From NCBI RefSeq assembly GCF_007990505.1, contig NZ_AP019822.1, positions 62,001 through 126,000 on the forward strand: a stretch of DNA of 64,000 bases, read 5' to 3'. Numbering within the stretch: position 1 is the stretch's first letter; each line of letters begins with the position of its first letter. Source of the DNA: Pseudoleptotrichia goodfellowii (GTDB lineage Bacteria > Fusobacteriota > Fusobacteriia > Fusobacteriales > Leptotrichiaceae). The notes under the pieces were generated by a model. That model did not search any database, was not told the origin of the DNA, and saw only the letters and a program-made list of their open reading frames with translations. Of this stretch, positions 53,832-61,328 are shown in pieces. Position numbers and translations under genes: made by a program.

Positions 53832-54482
53832 TTATTTAAATTTAACAGAATAAATAACGTTTTTAGCCTGTCCCAAATCATCAACTTGAGCTATTCCTAT
53901 TCCTGTAACTCTCGCTTTAAAAGGCTTGAAAGTATATTTTGAAACAAAAGCATCTATTTTAGCCGGATCTTCAGGAGTAAGCAAAGTTATATGAGGATCA
54001 AAACTTGTGAAAACATTGGGAGAACCGTATAAATTAAATGATTTTACTTTTTCCGGTATGGATTTTGCCCAGTCGGGAACGTGTGCATCTTTTGCACGAT
54101 ATTTGTTAAGACTTACAGTTATTTCATCTGCCAAGCCCTGTATAGTGTCATTGTTTTCAGCATCAAGCATAAACCAGTTTCCGCCTGTTTTTCTAAGTCT
54201 GTAAAAATTTACGTCAAAAGGTCTTGTTTCTTTTCCTATTTTATTTACAATTTCTTTTATTTTTTTCAAAGCTTCAGGTTTGTATTCAGTCAGATAAAGG
54301 GTCATATGAATGACATAACCTTTGGAATAAAGACTGTCTATCCCTTCGTTTTTAAGTCCTGCAGAAATACTTTCCACATTTTGTTTTGCAGCATTGTCCA
54401 ATGTCACAAAAACGTTGTAATTTACATTGGCAAAGATATTTAAACCTAATGTCATGAAAATTAACAATAAAAATTTTTTCAT
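53832..54482 (-). CDS. Secreted 2H phosphoesterase family protein
   Basis: 216 residues. A signal peptide (MKKFLLLIFMTLGLNIFA, cleaved about 18) directs it out of the cytoplasm. The mature protein has two HxT motifs, H59-M-T61 (VIHMTLYL) and H164-I-T166 (DPHITLLTP), the signature of 2H phosphoesterases (RNA ligase/cyclic phosphodiesterase, LigT-like). Such enzymes cleave 2',3'-cyclic or 2'-5' phosphodiesters. A periplasmic location is unusual, since most are cytoplasmic RNA-processing enzymes. The substrate is unknown; extracellular nucleotide or RNA salvage fits with the secreted 5'-nucleotidase at 32686-34464 (inference). AGGAGG precedes the start. Confidence 0.75.
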   Translation of the reverse strand: MKKFLLLIFMTLGLNIFANVNYNVFVTLDNAAKQNVESISAGLKNEGIDSLYSKGYVIHMTLYLTEYKPEALKKIKEIVNKIGKETRPFDVNFYRLRKTGGNWFMLDAENNDTIQGLADEITVSLNKYRAKDAHVPDWAKSIPEKVKSFNLYGSPNVFTSFDPHITLLTPEDPAKIDAFVSKYTFKPFKARVTGIGIAQVDDLGQAKNVIYSVKFK

Positions 54483-54584
54483 AAAAACCTCCTAAAATTG
54501 ATTATTTTTTTGATTATTAATATTATACCTCAAAAAATGAAAAATAAAAGAATAAATTTGATAGAAATTTATTCAAATATAGAG

Positions 54585-54590
54585 TATAAT
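54585..54590 (+). promoter_or_regulatory. -10 box upstream of oppA
   Basis: TATAAT (54585-54590), about 34 bases before the start. A well-spaced -35 is not clear. Confidence 0.45.
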
Positions 54591-54623
54591 AAAACATAAA
54601 AATAAAAAGTGAAGGAGAGAATT

Positions 54624-56216
54624 ATGAAAAAAATATTGTTAATATTGACAATAGTAATATTTGTTCTGTCTTGCGGGGGAAGTAAGACGGGAAAAGGAAG
54701 TACACTTGTTTTAAATTCAGGATCTTCGCCTGATTCTATAGATCCTCAGTTGACAACAGGAATTTCAGGTGGAACGGTAGACGACCTTATAATGCAGGGG
54801 TTACTGAGAAAAGACAAAGACGGAAAATCCGTAGAAGGATTAGCTGAAAAATGGGATGTCAGTCCTGACGGTTTGAAATGGACTTTTCATTTGAGAAAAG
54901 GTTTAAAATGGTCAAACGGAGATCCGATTACTGCTAATGATTTCAGAGCAGGATGGATAAGAGCGTTGGACCCTAAAACAGCTGCAGGAAATGCAAACAT
55001 GCTGTTTATGATAAAAAATGCCGAAGAATTTAACGGAGGAAAAGCAACTGCCGATCAGGTGGGTATAAAAGTTATTGATAATGAAACATTGGAAGTGGAA
55101 TTGAGCAAGCCTACTCCTTATTTTGATGATTTGCTTACATTTAAAGCGTACATGCCTTTAAATGAGAAATTTTACAAGGAAACAGGGGAAAAATACTTTA
55201 CTGAAGCTGATAAAACAATATCTTCAGGGCCTTATATCTTGAAATCGTGGAAATCTGGAAAAGATGCCGTATTGGAAAAAAATCCTGATTATTGGGATGC
55301 GGCTAATGTAAAAGTTGATAAAATAGTATTGAAATTTACCGAAGATACGAACGCTTCATTCAGTGCATTCAAAAACAAAGAGTTGGATGTTACAAAGATA
55401 ACTTATCAACAAGTAAAAGAAATGAACAATGATCCGAGACTGGTAAGTGCCAATGACGGAGGAGTGTGGTATTTACTGTTCAATACTAAAGTAAAACCTT
55501 TAAATAATGCGAAAATAAGAAAAGCAATCGTTATGGCAATAAACAGAAAAGAACTTGTAGAAAATATTTTGGAAAATTCCGAAAGATATACGGAAAAATT
55601 TGTTCCGGCAGGAATAGGAATAAAAGGACTTGAAAAAGACTTTTCCGAAGAAGTGCCTACAGTTGCTCCTGCGTTCAATGTCGAAGAAGCTAAAAAACTG
55701 TTAGCTGAAGGACTTAAAGAAGAAGGACTTTCAAAATTTCCTGATACGGAAATAATATTCGGAGACAGTGGAAACGTAAAATTAATTGCCGAATATATAC
55801 AGGAAAGTTTAAGAAAAAATCTCGGAGTAGAGTTTAAACTAAGCGGAATGACAGGAAAAGAAAGAGTTGCAAGATCTAAAAAAAGAGATTACGCTATAAC
55901 AATACATAACTGGACAGGAGATTTTTTGGATCCTATAACTTATCTTGATTTGTTTGACAGTAAAAATCCGAACAATCGTGGAGATTTTACCAATGCAAAA
56001 TATGATGCACTTGTGAACATAGCTAAAAGCACTGCAGATCCTAAAGTAAGAATACCTGCTATGATAGAAATGGAAAAAATAATTTCCGAAGAAGTACCTG
56101 TGGGAATATTATTCCAAAGAAAGAAAACATACCTTGTGGATCCTAAAGTAAAAGGATTGGGATTTGTTGCTATAGGCGGAGAATTTAACTTTAACAATTT
56201 GGTAATAGAAAAATAA
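54624..56216 (+). CDS. oppA: Oligopeptide-binding lipoprotein OppA
   Basis: 530 residues. A lipoprotein signal peptide ends at FVLSC, lipidated cysteine C17. The SBP_bac_5 domain includes SSPDSIDPQLTTGISGG, VEGLAEKWDVSPDGLKWTFHLRKGLKWSNGDP (key blocks EGLAEKW, WTFHLRKGLKWSNGDPI), SGPYILKSWKSG and the peptide-binding YLDLFDSKNPNNRGDF region. It captures peptides for OppBCDF. The start is ATG 54624 with GGAG 7 bases upstream; the in-frame GTG 54609 overlaps that site. It is separated from oppBCDF by three minus-strand genes. Confidence 0.95.
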   Translation: MKKILLILTIVIFVLSCGGSKTGKGSTLVLNSGSSPDSIDPQLTTGISGGTVDDLIMQGLLRKDKDGKSVEGLAEKWDVSPDGLKWTFHLRKGLKWSNGDPITANDFRAGWIRALDPKTAAGNANMLFMIKNAEEFNGGKATADQVGIKVIDNETLEVELSKPTPYFDDLLTFKAYMPLNEKFYKETGEKYFTEADKTISSGPYILKSWKSGKDAVLEKNPDYWDAANVKVDKIVLKFTEDTNASFSAFKNKELDVTKITYQQVKEMNNDPRLVSANDGGVWYLLFNTKVKPLNNAKIRKAIVMAINRKELVENILENSERYTEKFVPAGIGIKGLEKDFSEEVPTVAPAFNVEEAKKLLAEGLKEEGLSKFPDTEIIFGDSGNVKLIAEYIQESLRKNLGVEFKLSGMTGKERVARSKKRDYAITIHNWTGDFLDPITYLDLFDSKNPNNRGDFTNAKYDALVNIAKSTADPKVRIPAMIEMEKIISEEVPVGILFQRKKTYLVDPKVKGLGFVAIGGEFNFNNLVIEK

Positions 56217-56250
56217 AAAATAATTTTAAGCAGAGATTCGGGAGGCAAAA

Positions 56251-56913
56251 ATGAAAGAGAAAAACAAAGAAATATTGGAAGCATTTAATTACAGATATGC
56301 CTGTAAAAAATTCAATAAAGATAAAAAAGTAAGCGATGAGGATTTTGCAACTATTATAGAATCGGCAAGACTGTCGCCGAGTTCTTTCGGACTGGAGCCT
56401 TGGAAATTTTTATTGTTGAAAAACGAAAAAATGAAAGAAGATTTTAAAGAATTTGCATGGGGGGGCATAAACAGCCTGAACGGAGCAAGTCATATAGTGA
56501 TAGTGTTGGCAAAAAAAGGAGTTACTGCAGACAGTAAACATATGGCACATATGCTGAGAGATGTAAAAAAAGTTTCCGGAGAAGTCGAAAATATTATAAA
56601 AGAGGAATTTCATGACTTTCAGAAAAATCAATTTAAACTTCTTGAAAATGAAAGAGTATTATTTGACTGGGCTTCAAAACAGACTTATATAGCTCTCGGC
56701 AATATGATGACTACTGCTGCCTTTTTGGGAATAGACAGTTGTGCTATCGAAGGATTTGAAAAAGATAAGGCTGAGAAATATTTAAGTGAAAAAGGACTTT
56801 TAAATACTGATGAATACGGAATGTCCTATATGGTAAGTTTCGGATATCGTGATGAAGAGCAGCCTGTAAAAATAAGACAGCAACTTTCAGAAGTGTTTGA
56901 AGTTATTGAATAA
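56251..56913 (+). CDS. Nitroreductase-family NAD(P)H oxidoreductase
   Basis: 220 residues, FMN-dependent fold. NYRYACKKFNKDKKVSDEDFATIIESARLSPSSFGLEPWKFLLL (key residues YACKKF, SPSSFGLEPW) is the N-terminal FMN-binding signature of the NfnB/YdgI type, and the C-terminal half has FGYRDEEQP. It reduces nitro compounds or quinones; a physiological role in redox balance is likely but unproven. It starts 34 bases after oppA with GGGAGG, so it may be read through from oppA. Confidence 0.92.
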   Translation: MKEKNKEILEAFNYRYACKKFNKDKKVSDEDFATIIESARLSPSSFGLEPWKFLLLKNEKMKEDFKEFAWGGINSLNGASHIVIVLAKKGVTADSKHMAHMLRDVKKVSGEVENIIKEEFHDFQKNQFKLLENERVLFDWASKQTYIALGNMMTTAAFLGIDSCAIEGFEKDKAEKYLSEKGLLNTDEYGMSYMVSFGYRDEEQPVKIRQQLSEVFEVIE

Positions 56914-56937
56914 AAAACAGAGAATGATAAAATCAGC

Positions 56938-56980
56938 AAGGAACTGTAAACCGAATAAAAGGTTGCAGTTCCTTATTTTT
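56938..56980 (+). terminator. Terminator after the nitroreductase gene
   Basis: AAGGAACTG with TAAACC (56938-56952) pairs with GGTTGCAGTTCCTT (56961-56974), followed by a T-rich run. Confidence 0.85.
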
Positions 56981-56982
56981 AA

Positions 56983-57011
56983 TTGAAAAAAAACGATTAA
57001 TACTGTATAAT
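56983..57011 (+). promoter_or_regulatory. Promoter of mnmG
   Basis: TTGAAA (56983-56988), 17-base spacer, TATAAT (57006-57011). Confidence 0.78.
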
Positions 57012-57053
57012 ATAAAAGACAAAAACTGTAATAAATTAAGGAGAAAAAAGCAA

Positions 57054-58940
57054 ATGAGAGAGTACGACGTTATTGTAATAGGAGCAGGACACGCAGGAAT
57101 AGAGGCTTCACTTGCTTCGGCGAGATTGGGTATGAAAACGGCTGTTTTTACAATAACTCTTGATAATATAGGCGTAATGTCGTGCAATCCTTCAGTAGGA
57201 GGACCGGCAAAAAGCCATTTGGTAAAAGAAGTAGACGCACTCGGCGGTGAAATGGGACGTAATATGGATAAAAGTTTTGTCCAGATGAGAATATTAAATA
57301 CAAAAAAAGGACCGGCAGTAAGATCTTTAAGAGCTCAGTCCGACAGGAAAATATATGCAAAAGAAATGAAAAAAACTCTTGAAAATCAGGAGAACCTGGA
57401 TATAATACAGGACATAGTAACGGAATTTACAGTCGAAAACGGAGAAATAAAAGGAATAAAGACGAAAACAGGACTTGAATTTAAAGCGAAAGCTGTAATT
57501 ACTGCGACAGGAACATTTTTAAGAGGACTTATGTATATAGGGGAAAAAAGAATAAAAGGCGGAAGAATGGGAGAGTTTTCTTCTGAAGAGTTGACAGATT
57601 CTTTGAAAAGTCTGGGATTTAAAATGGACAGATTTAAAACGGGAACACCTCCGAGAATAGATATAAGAACGCTTGACGTGTCAAAACTTGAAGAGCAGCC
57701 CGGAGAAAAGGGAGTTCCTTTGAAATTTTCCATGAGGACGCCTGATGAAGAGGTGCTTGAAAAACCTCAATTATCATGTTATCTGACGAGAACAAATTTA
57801 AAAGCACATAAAATAATACTTGATAATCTTGATAAAGCCCCTATGTATAACGGGAGTATAAGCAGTACCGGACCTAGATATTGCCCGTCCATAGAAGACA
57901 AAGTGGTGAAGTTCCATGAAAAGGACAGTCATCATCTGTTTTTGGAGCCTGAGGGCTTTGATACAGCGGAAGTGTATATAAGCGGACTGTCTACGAGCTA
58001 TCCTGCCGAATATCAGCAAAAAATAGTAAATACAATAGAAGGGCTTGAAAATGCTCATATAATGCGATACGGGTATGCTGTAGAATATGATATTGTAGAT
58101 CCGGGAGAGCTTGATTATACCCTTGAAACAAAAAAAGTAAAAGGTCTGTATCTTGCAGGGCAGATAAACGGAACGAGCGGTTATGAAGAAGCTGCCGCTC
58201 AGGGAATAATAGCGGGAATAAATGCTGCCTTGAAAATAAAAGAAGAAGCCCCCTTTATTCTTGACAGAGAAAGCTCTTATATAGGTACGATGATTGATGA
58301 CCTTATAAATAAAGAGCTGATAGAACCTTACAGAATGTTTACGGCAAGGTCTGAATTCAGACTTATTTTAAGAGAGGACAATGCCGATATAAGATTGTCG
58401 GAAAAAGCCTATAAAATAGGACTTTTAGATAAAAAATATTATGATAAAATAGAAGAAAAAAAGAAAAATGTTTCGGAAACTATAGAAAAGCTTGAAAATA
58501 TAAAGCTCGGAACGAGTAATGGAAGATTGGTTGAAATACTTGATAAATATTACGAATCGCTGAAAAGCGGTACGACATTGAAAGAAATATTAAGACGTCC
58601 GAAAGTAACTTATCAGGATATAAAATATATTGCCGAAATTATAGAAAATGTGTCGAATCTTTCTTTTGACGAAGAAACCGAATATCAGATAGAAGTTCAG
58701 GTAAAATACGAGGGCTATATAGCAAAAGCAAAACAGATAATGGACAGACAGAAAAAGCTCGATGATAAAAAAATACCGAAGAATTTTGATTACGGTGTTA
58801 TGAAAGGGATTACACGTGAAGCAAAACAGAGATTGGAAGAAAAGAGACCTTATAACGTCGGTCAGGCTTCAAGAATATCGGGAGTAACGCCTGCAGATAT
58901 TTCGGTACTGCTTATGTATCTTGAGGGAGTTTTGAAATAG
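57054..58940 (+). CDS. mnmG: tRNA uridine-5-carboxymethylaminomethyl modification enzyme MnmG
   Basis: FAD enzyme (628 residues, typical), which with MnmE adds the carboxymethylaminomethyl group to the wobble uridine of some tRNAs. The FAD loop GAGHAG is at 10-15; [23 protein letters not shown] and [12 protein letters not shown] are family signatures, the latter region being DGP-like catalytic motifs. The C-terminal helical domain ends [32 protein letters not shown] (key block [15 protein letters not shown]). It has its own promoter and a GGAG site. Confidence 0.97.
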   Translation: MREYDVIVIGAGHAGIEASLASARLGMKTAVFTITLDNIGVMSCNPSVGGPAKSHLVKEVDALGGEMGRNMDKSFVQMRILNTKKGPAVRSLRAQSDRKIYAKEMKKTLENQENLDIIQDIVTEFTVENGEIKGIKTKTGLEFKAKAVITATGTFLRGLMYIGEKRIKGGRMGEFSSEELTDSLKSLGFKMDRFKTGTPPRIDIRTLDVSKLEEQPGEKGVPLKFSMRTPDEEVLEKPQLSCYLTRTNLKAHKIILDNLDKAPMYNGSISSTGPRYCPSIEDKVVKFHEKDSHHLFLEPEGFDTAEVYISGLSTSYPAEYQQKIVNTIEGLENAHIMRYGYAVEYDIVDPGELDYTLETKKVKGLYLAGQINGTSGYEEAAAQGIIAGINAALKIKEEAPFILDRESSYIGTMIDDLINKELIEPYRMFTARSEFRLILREDNADIRLSEKAYKIGLLDKKYYDKIEEKKKNVSETIEKLENIKLGTSNGRLVEILDKYYESLKSGTTLKEILRRPKVTYQDIKYIAEIIENVSNLSFDEETEYQIEVQVKYEGYIAKAKQIMDRQKKLDDKKIPKNFDYGVMKGITREAKQRLEEKRPYNVGQASRISGVTPADISVLLMYLEGVLK

Positions 58941-59056
58941 GATTCCACACGAAAGTTTATTGACGTTTTTTATGTAAAAATGTCGGAATTTTGAATTTGC
59001 AGTACAGAATAACTTGTAAAATTGAAAAAAGAAATATGAATTTATGGAGAAATGAT

Positions 59057-59443
59057 ATGAAATATAATGATTTAATACCCGAGATGGTAGTATCCGATAT
59101 TGAGAAATCTAAAGAATTCTATATAAATCATTTAGGATTTAAAATAGAGTATGAAAGAGAAGAGGATAAATTTGTTTTTTTATCATTGAATGAAATTCAG
59201 TTAATGTTGGAACAAGGTACAGATGAGGAATTGAGCATGATGAAATATCCATTCGGAAACGGAGTGAATTTTTCATTCGGTGTGGAAAATGTCGAAAAAA
59301 TATATAAAAAACTGAAAGAAAAAAATTATCCTATTAAGAGAGATATTGAAAAAAGATATTTCAGAGTAAACGATCAGATATTAACCCCTACAGAATTTTC
59401 AATATTGGATCCGGACGGATATTATATCAGAATTACCGACTAG
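59057..59443 (+). CDS. VOC-superfamily (glyoxalase/bleomycin-resistance-like) protein
   Basis: 128 residues, a single VOC fold: IPEMVVSDIEKSKEFYINHLGFKIEY, then LSLNEIQLMLEQG and FSILDPDGYYIRITD, the paired beta-alpha-beta-beta-beta modules. The function is open (metal-dependent lyase, dioxygenase or sequestration protein). The start is ATG 59057, with GGAG 7 bases upstream; the in-frame ATG 58991 has no ribosome site. It lies between mnmG and rsmG, which are usually adjacent, and so looks like an insertion into that conserved pair. Confidence 0.88.
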   Translation: MKYNDLIPEMVVSDIEKSKEFYINHLGFKIEYEREEDKFVFLSLNEIQLMLEQGTDEELSMMKYPFGNGVNFSFGVENVEKIYKKLKEKNYPIKRDIEKRYFRVNDQILTPTEFSILDPDGYYIRITD

Positions 59444-59501
59444 ATTACAGTCATGTAGATGAGAATGCTCTGTAAAACTTAATAAATGGAGAAAAATACA
59501 A

Positions 59502-60206
59502 ATGAAAGAAATAAAAGATCATTTCGAAAATTTGCTTGCAGAAACTGAAATTGAAGCAGAAGAGGATAAAATCGAAAAAATGCTTCGATTTTTAGAGTTT
59601 TTATATGAAAAAAATAAAGTTATGAATTTGACAGCAATCAGAGATAAAAAAGAAATTATGGAAAAACATTTTATTGACAGCCTGCTATTGACAAAAATAA
59701 TAAAAGAAGATGAAAAAAAATTTATAGATGTAGGAACCGGAGCGGGATTTCCGGGACTTGTTCTTTCCATATATTATCCTGAAAAAGAATTTTTACTTGT
59801 GGACTCTGTCAGAAAAAAAGTTGAATTTATAAATGAAGTTATAGAAAAGCTATATTTAAAAAATGTAAAAACCAGCTCTGAAAGAGCCGAAGAACTTATA
59901 AAAAATAAAAGAGAAAGTTTTGATACGGCTCTTTGCAGAGGGGTCGCCAATTTGAGAATTATTCTTGAATATATGATACCTTTTCTGAAAATAAACGGGA
60001 GGTTTTTACCTCAAAAACAAAACTTAAACGAAATTGAAGAAGCTGGAAATGCTCTAAAAGTATTAAACGCACAGTTGGAAAATGTATATAAATTCAATCT
60101 TCCGGAGAGCAATGACGATAGAATAATACTCGAAATTAAAAAAATGAAAAAGACAGATGGGAAGTATCCTAGAAAGACAGGGGTGCCTGCTAAAAAGCCT
60201 TTGTGA
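59502..60206 (+). CDS. rsmG: 16S rRNA (guanine527-N7)-methyltransferase RsmG
   Basis: 234 residues. The SAM-binding motif GTGAGFPG is at 78-85 in IDVGTGAGFPGLVLSI; MNLTAIRDKKEIMEKHFIDSLLL is the family N-terminal signature, and CRGVANLRIILEY the conserved helix. It ends with the typical KYPRKTGVPAKKPL tail. It methylates G527 of 16S rRNA. Its stop codon directly abuts the palindromic element at 60208-60430. Confidence 0.96.
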   Translation: MKEIKDHFENLLAETEIEAEEDKIEKMLRFLEFLYEKNKVMNLTAIRDKKEIMEKHFIDSLLLTKIIKEDEKKFIDVGTGAGFPGLVLSIYYPEKEFLLVDSVRKKVEFINEVIEKLYLKNVKTSSERAEELIKNKRESFDTALCRGVANLRIILEYMIPFLKINGRFLPQKQNLNEIEEAGNALKVLNAQLENVYKFNLPESNDDRIILEIKKMKKTDGKYPRKTGVPAKKPL

Positions 60207-60207
60207 C

Positions 60208-60430
60208 CTACTTTTTTCAAAAAAAGTAGCAAAAAATATTCGACTAAAATTTTAACGTCGAGAAAAGGCAAAGATATATTATTGCAACATTCATATTTTA
60301 CAATGTGAAAAATGCGTTAGTGAGCGTAAAATGAAAACAACTATTTTGTTTTCATAGCGAACGTGCATTTTTGAATATGTAAAATATGAGTTGCTAAATT
60401 TTTTCGCTTCCTTTTTTTTAAAAAAGGAAG
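60208..60430. repeat. Palindromic intergenic element (MITE/REP-like)
   Basis: The core is a long imperfect inverted repeat: 60284-60340 (GCAAC ... AAAACAA) against 60346-60394 (TTGTTTT ... GTTGC), loop about 5 bases. It is flanked by hairpins CTACTTTTTT/AAAAAGTAG (60208-60229), TCGAC/GTCGA (60240-60261) and CTTCC-T/A-GGAAG (60407-60430). No protein is coded. It may double as a terminator for mnmG-rsmG. Confidence 0.7.
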
Positions 60431-60446
60431 ACAGAATAGGAGTAAA

Positions 60447-61304
60447 ATGAAACTACTGAAATTACCCATAAACAAAATAATAACAAATCCCAATCAGCCG
60501 AGAAAATACTTCGATGATGAAAAAATGGAAGAGTTAAAAGAATCTATAAAAAATAACGGTTTGATACAGCCTATTGTCGTAAGAAAACTTGAGTCGGGAA
60601 AATATGAAATAATCGCAGGTGAGCGTCGTTTTCGTGCATGCAGAGAACTCGGTCTGGAAAGTATAGAAGTTTTGGAGATTAATGCAGGAAATTCCAAAAG
60701 CTATGAATTTTCCGTTCTTGAAAATATTCAAAGAGAAAATCTTAATCCTGTAGAAGAAGCCGAATCGTATATTATGCTTATGGAAGTATATGGCTACACT
60801 CAGGAAAAACTGGCTGAAAAACTTGGAAAAACAAGATCATCCATTTCAAACAAGACAAGAATTTTAAAACTTCCCGAAAAAGTAAAAGAAATGGTAAAAA
60901 AAGGAGAACTTTCCTACGGACACGCCAGAACACTTTTAGGAATAAACGATACCAAAGAAATAACCGATCTGGCGAAAAAAATAATCGATAAAAAATATTC
61001 TGTAAGGGAAGTTGAAAAAATTGTAAAAAAATATTCGGAAAAAATTGAGAAAAAGTCTGAAAAAAAAGAAAAAAATAATGAAAATGTTGTAAAATTAAAT
61101 GACAAAGAAGTTACTGAAAATTATGATAAATATGATGAAAATAATGATGAAAAAGTGTTTATCGAAGAAAAATTAAGAGAATTTTTTGAAACAAAAGTTT
61201 CTATAAAGGGAGATCTGCAGAAACAAGGAAAAATAGAAATAGATTTTTTTGATTATGAGGATCTTTCGAGAATAATAAGCCTTTTAAATATAGAATTTGA
61301 ATAA
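60447..61304 (+). CDS. parB: ParB/Noc-family chromosome partitioning protein
   Basis: 285 residues. The N-terminal CTP-binding ParB domain has NPNQPRKYFDDEKMEELKESIKNNGLIQPIVV and GERRFRA (58-64, C-box), then ENIQRENLNPVEEAE. The helix-turn-helix is in the centre (YTQEKLAEKLGKTRSSISNKTRILKLP; LSYGHARTLLGI). A Lys/Glu/Asn-rich linker leads to a C-terminal dimerisation region. ParB binds parS near the origin and spreads on DNA. Position after mnmG-rsmG is classic for the origin region. No ParA gene accompanies it and no parS-like 16-mer was seen here. Confidence 0.93.
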   Translation: MKLLKLPINKIITNPNQPRKYFDDEKMEELKESIKNNGLIQPIVVRKLESGKYEIIAGERRFRACRELGLESIEVLEINAGNSKSYEFSVLENIQRENLNPVEEAESYIMLMEVYGYTQEKLAEKLGKTRSSISNKTRILKLPEKVKEMVKKGELSYGHARTLLGINDTKEITDLAKKIIDKKYSVREVEKIVKKYSEKIEKKSEKKEKNNENVVKLNDKEVTENYDKYDENNDEKVFIEEKLREFFETKVSIKGDLQKQGKIEIDFFDYEDLSRIISLLNIEFE

Positions 61305-61328
61305 AAAACAGAAATGGAGGGATAGCGG

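Noticed and set aside
60447-61304. parS sites near parB
   Set aside because: I looked for TGTTTCACGTGAAACA-like 16-mers by eye in the surrounding sequence and saw none; a computed search would be needed to exclude degenerate ones.
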